Below are positions 45,381-57,963 of a stretch of DNA of 64,000 bases, in pieces; the stretch's first letter is position 1, and each line of letters starts with the position of its first letter. The DNA is taken from positions 62,001 through 126,000 of the forward strand of contig QYAI01000052.1 in the NCBI GenBank assembly GCA_003988855.1. The letters are read 5' to 3'. The position numbers and the translations under genes were made by a program. The notes under the pieces were generated by a model that worked only from the letters and a program-made list of their open reading frames with translations, made no database searches and was not told where the DNA came from. The stretch comes from Arachnopeziza araneosa (Eukaryota > Ascomycota > Leotiomycetes > Helotiales > Arachnopezizaceae).

Positions 45381-48352
45381 TCATACATTTTCTACAATAT
45401 CATCACATCTTTTACAAAGCTCATCTTGAACTGGTGCGACAAACCTCCAGCATCTAGGACACTTGTGGTCATTAGCTGGCACTACCCAGGCCGTAGCTTT
45501 TCCATCTGGTGCCTCAAATTCACAGCTATATGTCCAGGCCGCCTCTGGTTTCAGTTTTGTATCTACGACAGAAACCGATGAAACGACAAATATTGCTTCT
45601 AATTCATCGGCATAGCGATTGAATACCTCTTGAGCTGAGACTGGGAGTTGTAATATAACGGAAGATTCAAGGGAAGAGCCGATTAGCTTCTGAGCTCGGG
45701 CTTCTTCTTGTGCAGTCTTGATGGCGGCGTTTGCGTTGAGAAGCCATGAGAGATCAGTGAGGATATTCGCATCTTTGGGTAAGCGCTCAGCTGGTATGAT
45801 GGAATCATCCAGTGTTCTATGGAGAGGATGAGTTTGCTCTTCTGCTTTCATCCATTCCGGTCGATAATCCCATGCTTCTTCAACTAACTGAGGATTTATT
45901 GGTGCCAACATCCTCAGTAAACCGTGGAACATCTCCTCAATAACACCGCCGCCATCTCCACAATATAATCTATCTTTTGAAGCTTCCAAATAGAAGGCCG
46001 AGAGATCACTGTTGACCCATTTGTTGATGGAATTGATGCCTTTGTAGAATTCAAAATTGTCAAATGCACATGCGACCTCAACCATCACCTTCTCGAGCAG
46101 AGCTAGAGCAAAGATATCCAGTTTTGTAACGGGTGCTGTTCGAGCCGCTGGATGTAACGACCCTAGAAGCATCTTGAGTATCACACGATATTTCAGTAGA
46201 GCTGAATGATTGAACTGGAGCGTTGATTGACCAATCACAACGTCGCGGGTATAGTCGCTGCTCGCAACCCACAAACGTAACGCATCTGGCCCAAGAGCTT
46301 GAGAAACTGGACCGTTAGACTTTTTCCTTGCTTTGACCGGAGGAAGTAGTGAGCCGTCCATGATCTGCTCAGGTGCAATCACGTTTCCAATCGACTTTGA
46401 CATCTTCTTCCCCTCTTGATCTAATGTGAACCCATGTGTGATAAGGGTTTTGAAAGGAGCAACATTTCTTTTCGAGGCAGCTGCATGGGTTAAGAGACTG
46501 GATTGAAACCACCCTCTATGCTGATCCGTGCCTTCAAGATAAACGTCGGCCTGTTGCGGTGTCTGAGTCCAGCTTGTGCCACTATCGAACCAGACATCCA
46601 TAGTGTCTGTACCTCGTCTAAATGACCCTTCGAGACCTGGCATAACCCAGGCTGGATCATTGTGGGCATCGGTCCACCAAGAATCAATGCCCCTCTCTTT
46701 TATCACCGAAATTATATGAGCGACGCTTTCTTCAGTAAGTACTGCAGCTCCATCTTCGTTGTATAACGCAGGAATAGGTACACCCCAGGCACGTTGCCTC
46801 GAGATACACCACTCACTCCTGCCCTTTACAAAACTTTCCAGGCGTGATCGGCCACCCTCTGGAATGAAATGAACATCAGCCAAGTCCCGTAGAGCAATAC
46901 CTTTTATATGCTCGACGTCAGCGAACCATTGCTCAGTAGCTCTGATAATAACTGGCTGCTTTGTTCTCCAATCATATGGATACTTGTGTTTGTGTTTGTG
47001 GACAGCAAGGATATTGTCGCCAAGAACATCGAGAACCTCTCTGCTTCCATCTACTTGCGATATGTGCAAACCTTTGATCTTTTGATCGAGCAACGGTCCA
47101 ACAACGGTATTGTAACGTCCGAAATCATCGATGACAGCATCGGCATCAATCCCAAGTCGCGTACAGACTTCATAATCATCCATTCCGTGTCCTGGAGCTA
47201 GATGAACAAGACCAGATCCAGACTCGGCAGAGACGAAATCGGCGTGGATGACTGGTTGAGGTCCAAATCCTTCTCCTCGTAGGATATTTCCATACTCAGC
47301 ACCCACGAGCTCGCTGCCTAAGATAGAGTCGAGGACAAGCTCGAATGGCTCTCCTGCATTCAGAATCTTCGATAAGTGGGAAACTCTTGTAGTTGCAATG
47401 AGGATTAGGCTAGAATCTTTTCTGACAACTGAGTATTCGAGGTCTGAGTGAACTGCAATGGCTCGATTGGCAGGTAGAGTCCATGGAGTAGTCGTCCAAA
47501 TGACAGCAGAGAGAGTTTCAGCCTCTGGTAATTTACCTTTCAGGCTTTCAGGCACTTTCGTCAAAAGATATTTAACATAAGCCGCCGTAGATTCATGATC
47601 ATTCTTATACTCCAACTCCGCCTCGGCAAGGGCAGTTCTGGAAGAAGGTGACCAATAGACCGGCTTATATCTCCTAAAAATCAGTCCTGATTTCACCATT
47701 TCCTGAAAAACTCGGAGTTGCTCCATCTCGAATGACTTGTCCATGGTTTTCCAAGCCTTGTCCCAATCCGCCATGACACCCCAGTCTCTAAATCCCTTCA
47801 TTTGCTCCTTCACAGCCTTGAAAGCGAGTGATCTTGCAGCTTTTCGAACTTCAATGGCGTCATATACCCTTCCCTCTTCTTGATTGTTCCGTTGCTGCTC
47901 GAGAGCTTTGACTTCAATAGGAAGACCGTGGCAGTCCCATCCTGGAACGTAAAAAACTCGACGACCTTGAATTAAGATGACTTAGCATTCATTCAGTGAT
48001 TTCTTATCCTGTAGTCCTAGACTAACCTTGTTGCAACTTCACTCGACATATGATATCTTTTAAGATTTTATTTAAGGCATGTCCAACATGCACCTTTCCA
48101 TTAGCGTAAGGTGGGCCATCATGCATTACAAAGGGCTTTTGGACAGAGCGCTCCCGGCTCTGCCACTCATAGAGGTCATCTGAACATTTTCGAAGGTATT
48201 TGCTCTGGTCGGCGGGGAAAGGTCGAGGTCTATAGTTTGGTTTTAATGCTACATACATATACGGATAATAAGATTAGCAATACTTACGGAAAGGTAGATT
48301 TTGGTAGCCTCAGTGTCGAAGACCAGGATTTTGTAGGGGGACGGACTGGCAT
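45381..48352 (-). CDS. ISM1: Isoleucyl-tRNA synthetase, mitochondrial
   Basis: Exons 48352-48288, 48229-48027 and 47965-45381 join in phase, giving 950 residues. The first exon encodes MPVRPPTKSWSSTLRLPKST, a basic, Ser/Thr-rich mitochondrial targeting peptide. Class I synthetase signatures follow: PYANGKVHVGHAL (HIGH-type motif, residues 69-72), WDCHGLPIE, the editing-domain region around residues 230-400, and GKKMSKSIGN (KMSKS, about residue 608). The C-terminus has a zinc-type CPRCWRF...CKRCDDIV pair, as in bacterial and mitochondrial IleRS. It charges mitochondrial tRNA-Ile. The start of exon 2 was placed at 48229 because only that acceptor keeps phase. Call firm. Confidence 0.94.
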
Positions 48353-48829
48353 GATCTCATGTCCATCATGTGAAGGTAAATTTTGTTGTCGCGCGGGCAT
48401 GACGGGGAAAACGCGACTCCAAGCTGGAATTGCTTATCTAAGCAATCATGGCGGAAGACTGTATCGGTCAATAAATTGAATATTTAGACCTTTGATACAG
48501 ACTTCGAAGAATTATCTTTAAACTTGATTCCAGAAAGCCAAAATCGGGCTCGATTAATATATGAATGGTTACAAGGTGAATCGAATTACTTTGACTCACA
48601 GGTATGACTCTTCCTGAACCGATGTATTCTGTCTGTATTTCATATACTGCATGAAACAACCACAGCCAAAGTCAAAATCAGCAGGCGGATATATTGGTCT
48701 GCAAAGTCTGCTTAGAAGTCTAATAATTAATGCTCAACTTCTGATAAATCAGCTAATTGCCCATTCCTTCTAACTCCGTATGGAAATGCAATAGAATGTG
48801 CTATCCTAGAACTCCGATCTCTCAATATA
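48353..48829. other. Spacer between IleRS and the PHAF1-like gene
   Basis: Both flanking genes are on the minus strand. Holds the IleRS promoter and the PHAF1-like 3' region; nothing else seen. Confidence 0.5.
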
Positions 48830-50430
48830 TCAGAACACCGTCACGCCGCTTACCACTCCGTTCTTTAAAACCTCAAATACTAAGCCAGGAAATCCGAACA
48901 ACGTCGTATTACCTAGGCCCTTCACATCTTCAGTGCCTCCTGGAATTGCCCTTCTACCACCAACACTATCCTCCCAACCACCGAGCAACTCGACACTACT
49001 TCCTGGGCTGTCACCCCAATCTCGATTCAAGACCATTCCACGCTGTCGAGCTTTAGCTTCCTCAGCATTCCTATAAATGCTTTTCCATTCATTGTGAAGT
49101 CTCTGCTCAACGTCCTTGAACTGGGTTTCCGAGTTGATAATGTCCTGTCCTTTCTTAGGCTTCAGGTAGTCTATCTCCCACCTACATCGTCGATGCCTAT
49201 TGAAAGGGTATGAGCCTGGAACATTTCCGTGCAAGATTACCTTCGTCGCAACAAGATGGCCTGACATGTCTGCAGGAATAACATCCTCGGGATTAGTTTG
49301 ATAAGATGCTGCCACCCGAGATGGTGGGCACTGTGAAGGTACTACTGGAGAAGACAATAGAACATCAAACCCATGATAAAAGTAATTGTAAAAACATTCT
49401 CCTGACACGTTGCCAGCAATTTCCCCTTCTTCATCATCGTCTTCCTCATCATCGGTGGCTGTATGAGCTGATGATTGATCAGTATCAGTGGAGTCATCCT
49501 GCAACCGCTCACTCGTATCATGGCCCCTCGATACTTGTCGAGCTTTATGAATTGACATTCTTTGATCATTCTTGCGATAGATTGCATCGGGCGGGCCAAG
49601 GGTGGCCACCAACTCTTGAGGCGAGGTGAGTCCTAATTTAATCCAAAAGGAAGAAACCCCTTCTGGTCGAAGCAATTCCAGGCGACCTTCTCCATGTATC
49701 CTGACTAATCGGACTTCATCTACCACAGGCTCACGGCTTTTTACGAGTGCCGCAAACGTCTCTCTAGGATCTGAGTTCTGTGTATACAATCGATCTCTCG
49801 CATCTGGCCAAGAATCACCACGGAAGATTGCCATGGAAGCAGCTGGCTGGCTGCTAGATGAAGATAGGAGTGAAACAAAATCTTTGCTTGGTGACCATGA
49901 GGAAGATTTTAACGGGAATGAAAATGCTATTCCCGGATACGAGAGCACATAAATTCCCATTCTTGTCTCATCTTCTGTGTCAGGAGGGACAAACTCTCCG
50001 GGGAAGGTTGGCCCCAGAAGTCGGTTGTAAATATGTCGAAATGTCGGCCCTGATAAACTCTCTGTTACCACAGGGGCGGCTTGAGCAGCAGCTGCTGGCC
50101 GCAGAACGTCTTTGTCTTTGTATGTAAGATGGCTTTTGGTGAAGTCTAGTACCTCGATCAGGCGAAGTCTTTGCTCTGGTCCATCGAAACGTAAACGGAC
50201 ACCGTTCGTTGGTAGGTTGAGAACCACTGGTTCTTTCACAGGAGAAGTCTGTTCGTATATTAAATCGAGTTTTGGAAATCGTTGGGGTTCGGCTTTCAGG
50301 CGTGTCAAGATATCGTGAAGCGTAGCTCCCAAAACTATCATGGTCAGCCGCGTATTACGTTTGGTGGATATAATATACCTAGGAATCCTAGAGCCTGCCC
50401 AGGGTAAACTTGGGCCGTGAAAAGTGACAT
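48830..50430 (-). CDS. PHAF1 / UPF0183 (C16orf70-like) protein
   Basis: Exons 50430-50379 and 50334-48830 join in phase, giving 518 residues. The junction restores the family opening: YPGQALGFLV then LGATLHDILTRLKAEP. Further blocks: NLPTNGVRLRFDGPEQRLRLIEV, PTFRHIYNRLLGPTFPGEF, YVLSYPGIAFSFPL, and later YNYFYHGFDVLLSS and TKVILHGNVPGSYPFNRHRRCRW. In animals this family acts in phagophore or autophagosome recruitment; the fungal role is not established. An acidic, Asp/Glu-rich insert sits at about residues 310-345. The gene is head-to-head with kinesin-5, the two starts being only 357 bases apart. Confidence 0.88.
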
Positions 50431-50787
50431 TACAACAGGAAGGAGGCAAGATCCTCTTCTTGCGCTCTTTACTGTAAGTGAGGTTGTGGAATGAAATGGG
50501 ATCACAGGACAGGGAGCTGGTGGCTTGGAGGGGTCACTCGTTGCTCGGCAACAAGGCAAGCGCCATCGTTCCTTACATCACGGAACGCCGAAAACCACAA
50601 GATATCTCAACCTCCAAAGAACCCATCTTCGAGAATATCGTTGGATATCGGTGGAAGATCAATATTTCCTTGGCTCTGGAAACTTGGATTTGCGCAGAGC
50701 GACCCAAAATAACTCTATCGCATTGCAACGCGTATAATTACTACACCGTTCCACAACCTTCAAATATCAACAAACCTCCACAATTGT
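50431..50787. promoter_or_regulatory. Compact bidirectional promoter, PHAF1-like / kinesin-5
   Basis: Only 357 bases separate the two divergent ATGs, so promoters and leaders of both genes must overlap or adjoin here. No TATA box recognised. Confidence 0.6.
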
Positions 50788-53700
50788 ATGGCAGGACTTC
50801 CTCGGCCGGCAATTGTCGCGCCTACAAAGAAAAACACCATGCGACCACCACCAAGACCCTCAACTGCCAGACCGCAATCTGCTGCAGCTTCTCGAGCTGA
50901 TCGATCCGGCGCAATATCACCGGCAGATTCTGTTGTATCAGTCGCTACTACACAGGGCGGAACAAAACGAAAGGAGCGAGATTTCGAACATGACGATGAA
51001 GAGACTAACATCAACGTGGTGGTACGATGTAGAGGGCGTAATGAGCGCGAGGTTCGGGAGAACAGCGGAGTTGTACTATCTACGGATGGAGTCAAGAGCA
51101 ATACTCTTGAGCTTTCCATGGGACCCAGTGCGTTAAGTAAAAAGACATATCACTTTGATAAAGTATTTTCCTCCGCTGCAGATCAAGCCATGATTTATGA
51201 TGATGTCGTTACTCCAATTCTAGATGAGGTAAGGCTATGTACCTCCTTGTCTTACAATGCTAACATGATAATTAGATGCTTTCTGGCTACAACTGTACTA
51301 TTTTTGCATATGGACAAACTGGTACTGGAAAGACATATACCATGTCCGGTGATATGAATGACACGTTCGGCATGTTATCAGATGCTGCTGGAATAATACC
51401 GCGAGCTTTACAGGCATTATTTACAAAGCTTGAAATTGATGATGCCGAATGGTCTGTCAAATGTTCCTTTATAGAACTCTATAACGAAGAGCTCCGAGAT
51501 CTAATTTCATCGGACGAGAATACCAAATTGAAGATATATGACGACAACAGCGGGAAAAGAGGGCATTCAAGCACAATTGTTCAAGGTATGGAGGAATCTC
51601 ATATCAAGAGCGCTGTTGAAGGTATCAAGTTATTGCAACAAGGAAGCTACAAACGGCAAGTGGCAGCAACTAAATGTAACGATCTCAGTTCTCGAAGTCA
51701 TACAGTCTTCACAGTCACAGCATATATCAAGAGAACAGCTGAAAATGGCGAGGATTATGTGAGCGCTGGGAAGTTAAATTTGGTCGATCTTGCAGGGAGT
51801 GAAAATATCCAACGCAGTGGAGCCGAGAATAAACGAGCTGCTGAAGCAGGTTTGATTAACAAGAGTTTATTAACTCTTGGACGAGTTATCAACGCCCTAG
51901 TGGATCGAAGCTCACATATCCCATACCGCGAATCGAAGCTTACTCGCCTTCTTCAAGACTCACTTGGTGGGCGAACTAAAACTTGTATTATCGCTACGGT
52001 TTCTCCAGCCAAAAGTAATCTTGAAGAGACCATTTCGACTCTAGATTACGCTTTCCGTGCCAAGAATATTCGGAATAAGCCTCAAGTAAATCAAATGATC
52101 AACAAGAAAACTCTGCTAAAAGAGTTTACATTTGAGATTGAGAGACTCAAAAGCGAGCTCATCGCTACTCGGCAACGGAATGGGGTTTATCTTTCCAACG
52201 AGAACTATGAAGAGCTTACAACGGAAAGCGAATCGAGGAGAATTCTAAGTGAAGAACAGGCAGCTAAAATTGAAACTATGGAAACAAATCTGCGGAACAA
52301 GGTTCAAGAGCTTTATTCATTGACTTCAAGTTTCATGAACCTTAAGAAGGACAATGAAAATACGAAGACTGTTCTTGACGAAACGAAAGGTGTTCTCGAA
52401 CAGACTGAGTTTGTACTCGCTACTACTCGTCAAAGCCTTGCCGATGAGACGACACTTCGAAAAGCCCACCAACAAACAGAAGAGCAGTTGAGCGCTGTTG
52501 GAAGCGAGCTTATATCCACATTGGGGATGACCGTCCATGATGTGAGCCTACTTCACGACAAAAATAGGAGAAGGTCGGATTTACAATCTCTCAACCGCAA
52601 TACGTGGGGGCTCTCTCAGGCTCAGGTGTCGGAAGTCACAAGTATGGTAGAGGATAGAGTTGAGGACTTTCGAACACAACAACAAGAATTGATGACAACA
52701 ATATCGGATCATATGCAAACCTTCGTTGCTGGTGAGCTTGGCAAACTCTCTGCCACTCAGACTTTTCTTGAAGAACATGTGGCAGCATTCTGTACATCTG
52801 AGAAGGAAGTCTCAGAGCAGACAGAATCTGCTAAAGAGGAGATAGATGCTGTCCTCGAGGAGATCAAAGTCCTCAGAGAAGAAGTTAAGTCGCGTGTCGG
52901 AGAAGGACTGCAAGGTCTTTCTGCTGCAGCAGAGAGAATTTCTGCCGAGGTCGTTAATGAACTTGGCGCCTTTCATACTCAACTTCACACTTCATATAGC
53001 TCTTTAGGACGGGATTTCAAATCCTTGTTTGAAGATCTACTCAAGCACATCCACGCTCAACGAGCCGAAGCAGATTTACTGCGACATCAATTAGCAACCG
53101 CTAGTGAGCTTGCTGTGCAATCCAATACAGCTGCATCATCTCGATTAGACACTGTTCTTCGAGAAGAGCGAGAAATTGCTGCCGCCGACCGTCAGAATTT
53201 ACTTTCCCAGATCACAAGTCTTATAATGGCACAAGGCCAAAACCAAGATGCACGATTAGTTTCCAAGGTCTCGGAAATTCAGAAGGATATTCTTGCATCT
53301 AAAGAGAGCTTTGAGACATCCCAAACGCAATATAACCATGGGATGAATGCTTGGGCTGAACAGGAAGGAAAGCTTGTCGAGGACATTCTAAAATCACGTG
53401 AGACTCTGAAGACAAAATTGAAGGAAGACTGGGTAGTAAGTTTAAGTTCATTCTGAATATTAAATCTCGCACTAATTATATTTAGGCTGCCAATAAGCAC
53501 AATGCCAATCTTCAATTGAGTACAAACTCTGTGCATGCCGAGACCGTTCGCATTGTCGATTCCCAGATGCAAGATATCGAGATCCAAATGAAGGCTCTCG
53601 ACGACTTTGTCACTCGGGCTCGCTTGCAGAATGCCCAACATCACGAAAGTCATGGAAAATCGCTGAATTCTCTGTCAAACACAGTGAACTCATCATATTC

Positions 53701-54391
53701 TAACATTGGATCACATTTCACCTCCACCTATGACCGCGTACGTAGCCTCGGCGACCAGATGACTGCCAAAACGGCTCAGATCCAGGAATATCTCGAACCA
53801 CTCGATTCTACACTTAGGCAACCACTCGTCCAGCTTCGGGAAACAATCACAGAGATGCGAATCCAAGAATATCAACCAACAGGCGAAACTCCACAAAAAG
53901 TCCAATATAGCTACCCTACCCAGCTACCAAGGACACAGTCGCACGACACCTTACTCGCAAGCATGCGCCGGCCACCTCGTAGTCCAAGCAAAAGTATGGT
54001 TGCGATGGTTCCCGTGGTTTTCAACGACGATGATAATGCATTATCTACCTTCCGCCCATTTTCTGCGTCAGTCGGTCCCTCCTCGCAGCGTCCTCGACTC
54101 GAAGAACTGGAGCGACGTTTTACGGCCAGCTTGGGGACAGGCCTAAGAGAAGTAGATGTCAATGTTCCCATTACCGGCACGAGCTCCAGCAGTCTTGCGG
54201 ATGAAGGAGAGTTAAGATCTATCCCAACCTTGAAAAGGAGTATGAGCCGTGGAGAGGGTAAATTGCCGGTTCTGAAGAATACAGGGAAGAAAGGTGCTGT
54301 TATTGTAGATGGGAGAGAGAACGAGAATACAAGCAAGTTATTGGCGCAACAAAGCACAGGGAGGAGGAGAAGCCCGAGAACAGCGACTTAA
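50788..54391 (+). CDS. bimC: Kinesin-5 mitotic motor (BimC/Cut7/Eg5 family)
   Basis: Exons 50788-51228, 51276-53435 and 53486-54391 join in phase 0, giving 1168 residues. The motor begins near residue 74 (NINVVVRCRGRNERE), has the P-loop AYGQTGTGKTYTM (Lys166), switch I NDLSSRSHTVFT, switch II LNLVDLAGSEN and the neck region NIRNKPQVNQ. A long coiled-coil stalk follows. Near residue 997 the tail has QPTGETPQK, the BimC box with its CDK-type Thr-Pro site. A basic, Ser-rich end follows. Kinesin-5 homotetramers slide antiparallel spindle microtubules and are required for bipolar spindle assembly. Length matches the family (about 1000-1200). Call firm. Confidence 0.95.
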
Positions 54392-55457
54392 ATGTCAGTT
54401 CATGGCTGTAATGGGCTTACAAAATTGATTCAATTATTGTTCTGTCTGTGGTGGAACGGCGTCAAGCTTTGCTTTGTGGGGTGGTTTAGGTGGTGGCTTT
54501 GTATGCTTTCGATGATACCATTCGTAAGGTGGTGTTCAAGTAATTTGGTCTTAGAAATTAATGTGTTTTTCATACTCGATAGATTTCTCTCGACCACTCA
54601 GTATTCTTTTAAATTTCTTAACACCGAAAATAAGATGGGATGATATGATAGTTATCTAGCAAGAATGAAAGCTTGGGACTTTTCAATGAAAATGTCCTTG
54701 GCGTTCTCAGTTAATGACTACTCAATTCGCTGCTAACCTACTCCCTTTGACGCTAAATCACCTCTCTCGCGACCAAATCTCACCTCTCTCACCATGGAAT
54801 AATCTCTCCGTCATTACAGTGCTTCCTATTTTTACCAGTCGTCGCTTCTCAATGTATTACTTGCGACAGAATAAACCAGACACATTTAATTTCTTAATAA
54901 TCTCGAATAATTATTTCTGTTGTTACTAAAGCATCTTTAGATTGAACGACCCCTACAATTACATAATATTTTGATAAATCAGATGAGGAATTGGAGACTT
55001 GGTGTCAGAATCGGAAATCCACGAGCTATTTACATTGATTTCTTTTATTAGGTGGTGAGCTCAGCCATGGTTTAAGATTCTGGCCTCTCTTGTTCTGAAA
55101 TTACGACGCCATTGTCAGACGCTTATAGCAATGTTATCGAAGAGAAAATATGTTCAACCTCTGGCCCACTGCTCTCGATTTATGCTACTGCAGAGTGTGT
55201 AATAGATAGGAACTTATCGTATTTTTTAACATAGTCAGAAAAGTTTGAAAGTCGACGTGGACATTCAAGACAACATTTCGATGGCCTTTGTTAGTTAAAT
55301 TCATGATAACATTTCTTATGCTACTTTGTGATTAGTATAGCAGGCATGTTGATTTATTGTAAAGGATAATAGTTTACTGTGAATTTAATCAACTGAAAAG
55401 GGCTTGCTAGTAGCCGACAAGACGCTCGCAAATTCGAGAATAACTCGAGCTATCTCT
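54392..55457. other. Convergent AT-rich 3' spacer
   Basis: Lies between kinesin-5 and the minus-strand orphan. No coding, RNA or repeat feature recognised. Confidence 0.45.
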
Positions 55458-56444
55458 CTAACCATAAGATTCTTCACCACTAGAGAAACTTCCTCGAAGG
55501 TTGGAACGAGACCTCAGTCCTGCCTCATGCTTCTCCAGTGTGTCCAGTCTCGGTGGTCTCTCTAATACCTCTGGCACTAGTTGATGTGCATTCCCTGCCG
55601 CATTTGACTCATCTTCTTTCTGTTTCAACAGCGCCATCTCCCACTCAATACCTACCTGCTCCTTCAAATTGTACCCTCGATGCTCCCACAAAAACCCTAG
55701 AGCTTCTTCTGCAGCACTGTTTCTCAACCACGCTTTAACTACTTCCCTATTTTTCATTTCCATAGATTCTCCCCACGCCTTTAGACCTGAGTCTACCACC
55801 CATAAGACTTTCCTATTCTCCAGCCAGCGCATCCTTTCATCCTCGTCGGCTGTCTCGTCTTCAGGTCTCCCTAAATCTAAGAGGCTTTTGACTACCTCTA
55901 TATAGCCCACATCCATGGTGATTCTTCCTGTGTATGGACAGCGTTCTGGTGGTATGATAAAGCGTGAGAGGTCGCTGCAATAGCTACAGCTGTGGCTCGT
56001 GTAATGAGAGATTGGCATATTGAGCTTTTTATATGGCTTCCGCTCTCGGAGTGGATAATGTGGTTTCTGATTGCGAGAACTTGTTGTGTTTGGTGGAAAT
56101 TTTTGTTTTCTTTCTTTTGATGCTCTCTGAATGTGGAGAGCTGATGGTGAAGACTGGATGTATGGTTGTTGGTCTTCCACAGTGTCTTCGTATCGAAAAG
56201 CTAGTGGGCTGTTTGGAGGAATGGGGCTTCCAGGGACATGTCCTTGCCTAACCAGAGAACTTGCCAATTTCATTTCCTGATATTGCGCTTTCTGGTGGTG
56301 TGTCTCATCATGATCTGTGGGGATTGAGTCAGGAGGACGGTATGGGACTTCTTTGTACTGATAAATAGGAGATGAAATTTCTATTGGTGGAGAAGTCTGT
56401 ATCTTGGGTTTTTGATGCCTTTTGAATCGATCAAAGAGCCCCAT
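55458..56444 (-). CDS. Hypothetical protein with MGLFDRF N-terminus
   Basis: A single exon of 328 residues starting MGLFDRFKRHQKPK (ATG at 56444). The frame continues 53 codons upstream to another ATG, but that part reads as AT-rich leader. The first 140 residues are Pro/Gln/Ser-rich and disordered; the rest is better ordered, with a cysteine cluster (HSCSYCSDLSRFIIPPERCPY) that could bind a metal and a helical WLENRKVLWVVDSGLKAWGES region. The Gly2 with basic residues nearby might allow myristoylation, though the consensus is weak. No family recognised. Confidence 0.65.
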   Translation of the reverse strand: MGLFDRFKRHQKPKIQTSPPIEISSPIYQYKEVPYRPPDSIPTDHDETHHQKAQYQEMKLASSLVRQGHVPGSPIPPNSPLAFRYEDTVEDQQPYIQSSPSALHIQRASKERKQKFPPNTTSSRNQKPHYPLRERKPYKKLNMPISHYTSHSCSYCSDLSRFIIPPERCPYTGRITMDVGYIEVVKSLLDLGRPEDETADEDERMRWLENRKVLWVVDSGLKAWGESMEMKNREVVKAWLRNSAAEEALGFLWEHRGYNLKEQVGIEWEMALLKQKEDESNAAGNAHQLVPEVLERPPRLDTLEKHEAGLRSRSNLRGSFSSGEESYG

Positions 56445-56943
56445 TATTGCCAAATTGATCGTGTATAAGTGAGAGAAAGGCCGGCAGACAATGAAAAATG
56501 AGTTGGAATCTCGAGATTGTACAAGTGCTTGTGAATCAAAATTCATCTGATACAAGTTGTGATTGTAAAGGAGGGAAACGCAGAATAGACTCAGGCTAGA
56601 CACTAATAGTTTGTAAATTAATTGTATTGAATAGAAGTTGCTGTTAATCGATAGCTCTCATAAGCTCCCCAATATCTCTATTCTCTAGGCACAAGGCCCC
56701 CCTTTCGTCATCGACTATGCGCTATCTCATCTGCTGTAAGGAAATAATGGTCTGAAAGAAAAAAATTGGTTTCTGATGCCCGCCCTGATAAGATCAATGA
56801 TTCTGTCATAACCGTGAGCTCTTCTGCTTGAATGAGTTTGTTTGATCCTTGATGGCGATTCACTATCTGATGTAACACACTCATATCCATCTCCCGTGTT
56901 CTCTCATGAATAATTCTCAGGATTTTCTGCTGTAAAGACGCAT
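56445..56943. other. Spacer between the orphan and the SET gene
   Basis: Leader/promoter of the minus-strand orphan plus the 3' region of the SET-domain gene. Nothing else seen. Confidence 0.45.
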
Positions 56944-57963
56944 TTAACGTGTACGCCTCGATCTATCTGCAAGTGCTCTGGCAATCTTTGGAGGAGGACA
57001 AGCAGGGCAATCACAGTAGAAACCATAATTCTCGTACAGGTTGGCCGGAGTCGGGCTATAAGAAATTGTAATCTCTTGGCCCTTTTGAATGTAGGTAAGA
57101 CTTTTGATGACAATGCAGTCCTCAATACTATCATAACGATACGTGCAGTTGCGGAATTCGTGGCAAGCGTGGTTGAAGCGGGAAGACTTGAGAAAGATGC
57201 CACCAACGGCGCTAGTAATCTCGAAACTATAACTTGTATTAGTACTTTCATTCTAGCCCATAGTTTCTAATACTTAAAGTAGCCTTAACGTACCGATTTG
57301 TAACGAAAATGGCCATGGATCTGTTTACATCCTTCGCCATATTACCATTAGATCCTGTCCATCCATGTAATGCAAAGTATTCTGCTCTCTGTGCTAGCGA
57401 TAACTTCTCCAAATCCTGGAATAGGGTCACAGCTGAAGTCTTCACTAATGGTCTTTCTTTCATAATAATTGTCCCTCCTTCAATATCACGTGTTGCAAAC
57501 GCTCCCCATCCCTTCTTCTTGGTATCCCGCACCTCGAAATATTCAGTTGTGAAAGGTGGTTTAGACGGTGTAGAAGACGAGAATGAGAATGAAGAAGCTG
57601 GAGAGGAGACTGGTGTAGAGTTAGAGGTAGCTGAGGGTGATGATGTATCGGAGCTGACAGTTGGGTGTGTGGAGGTTTCGGGTTGAATTAAATATGAAGG
57701 CTTCGTAGAAAGTAGAGAATCTAAGACCTCGGCAGAAGATCCCCAACCTGAAATATTAGCTGCAAGCTGAGGATTGACTGCTTTGGGGGAATCTTTAATC
57801 GTCTATTATTTGTCAATGCTTGGCTTGAATACATAATTGAAGGATTGAAGCCTACCTCATTCCACTTCCACCTGAATGAGGACATCAAGGTATCAAAGTC
57901 TCTTGTTCCTAGTGTCGGAGCACAGTTGGCTAAAGACGATTCCGTTGAGAGTGTTGGAATCAT
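56944..57963 (-). CDS. SET-domain protein, probable lysine methyltransferase
   Basis: Exons 57963-57856, 57802-57294 and 57226-56944 join in phase, giving 299 residues. The SET domain starts near residue 123 (EYFEVRDTKKKGWGAFATRD) and continues with RSMAIFVTNRFEITS (across the second splice), the catalytic block SSRFNHACHEFRNC (residues 220-233), KGQEITISYSPT with the conserved Tyr, and a post-SET zinc motif YGFYCDCPACPPP. Between a 78-residue N-terminal part and the domain lies a Ser/Thr/Pro linker (79-119). Such proteins methylate histones or other proteins; the substrate is unknown. No MYND finger is seen inside the domain, in contrast to SMYD proteins. Splice sites chosen by phase and restored motifs. 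Confidence 0.85.
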
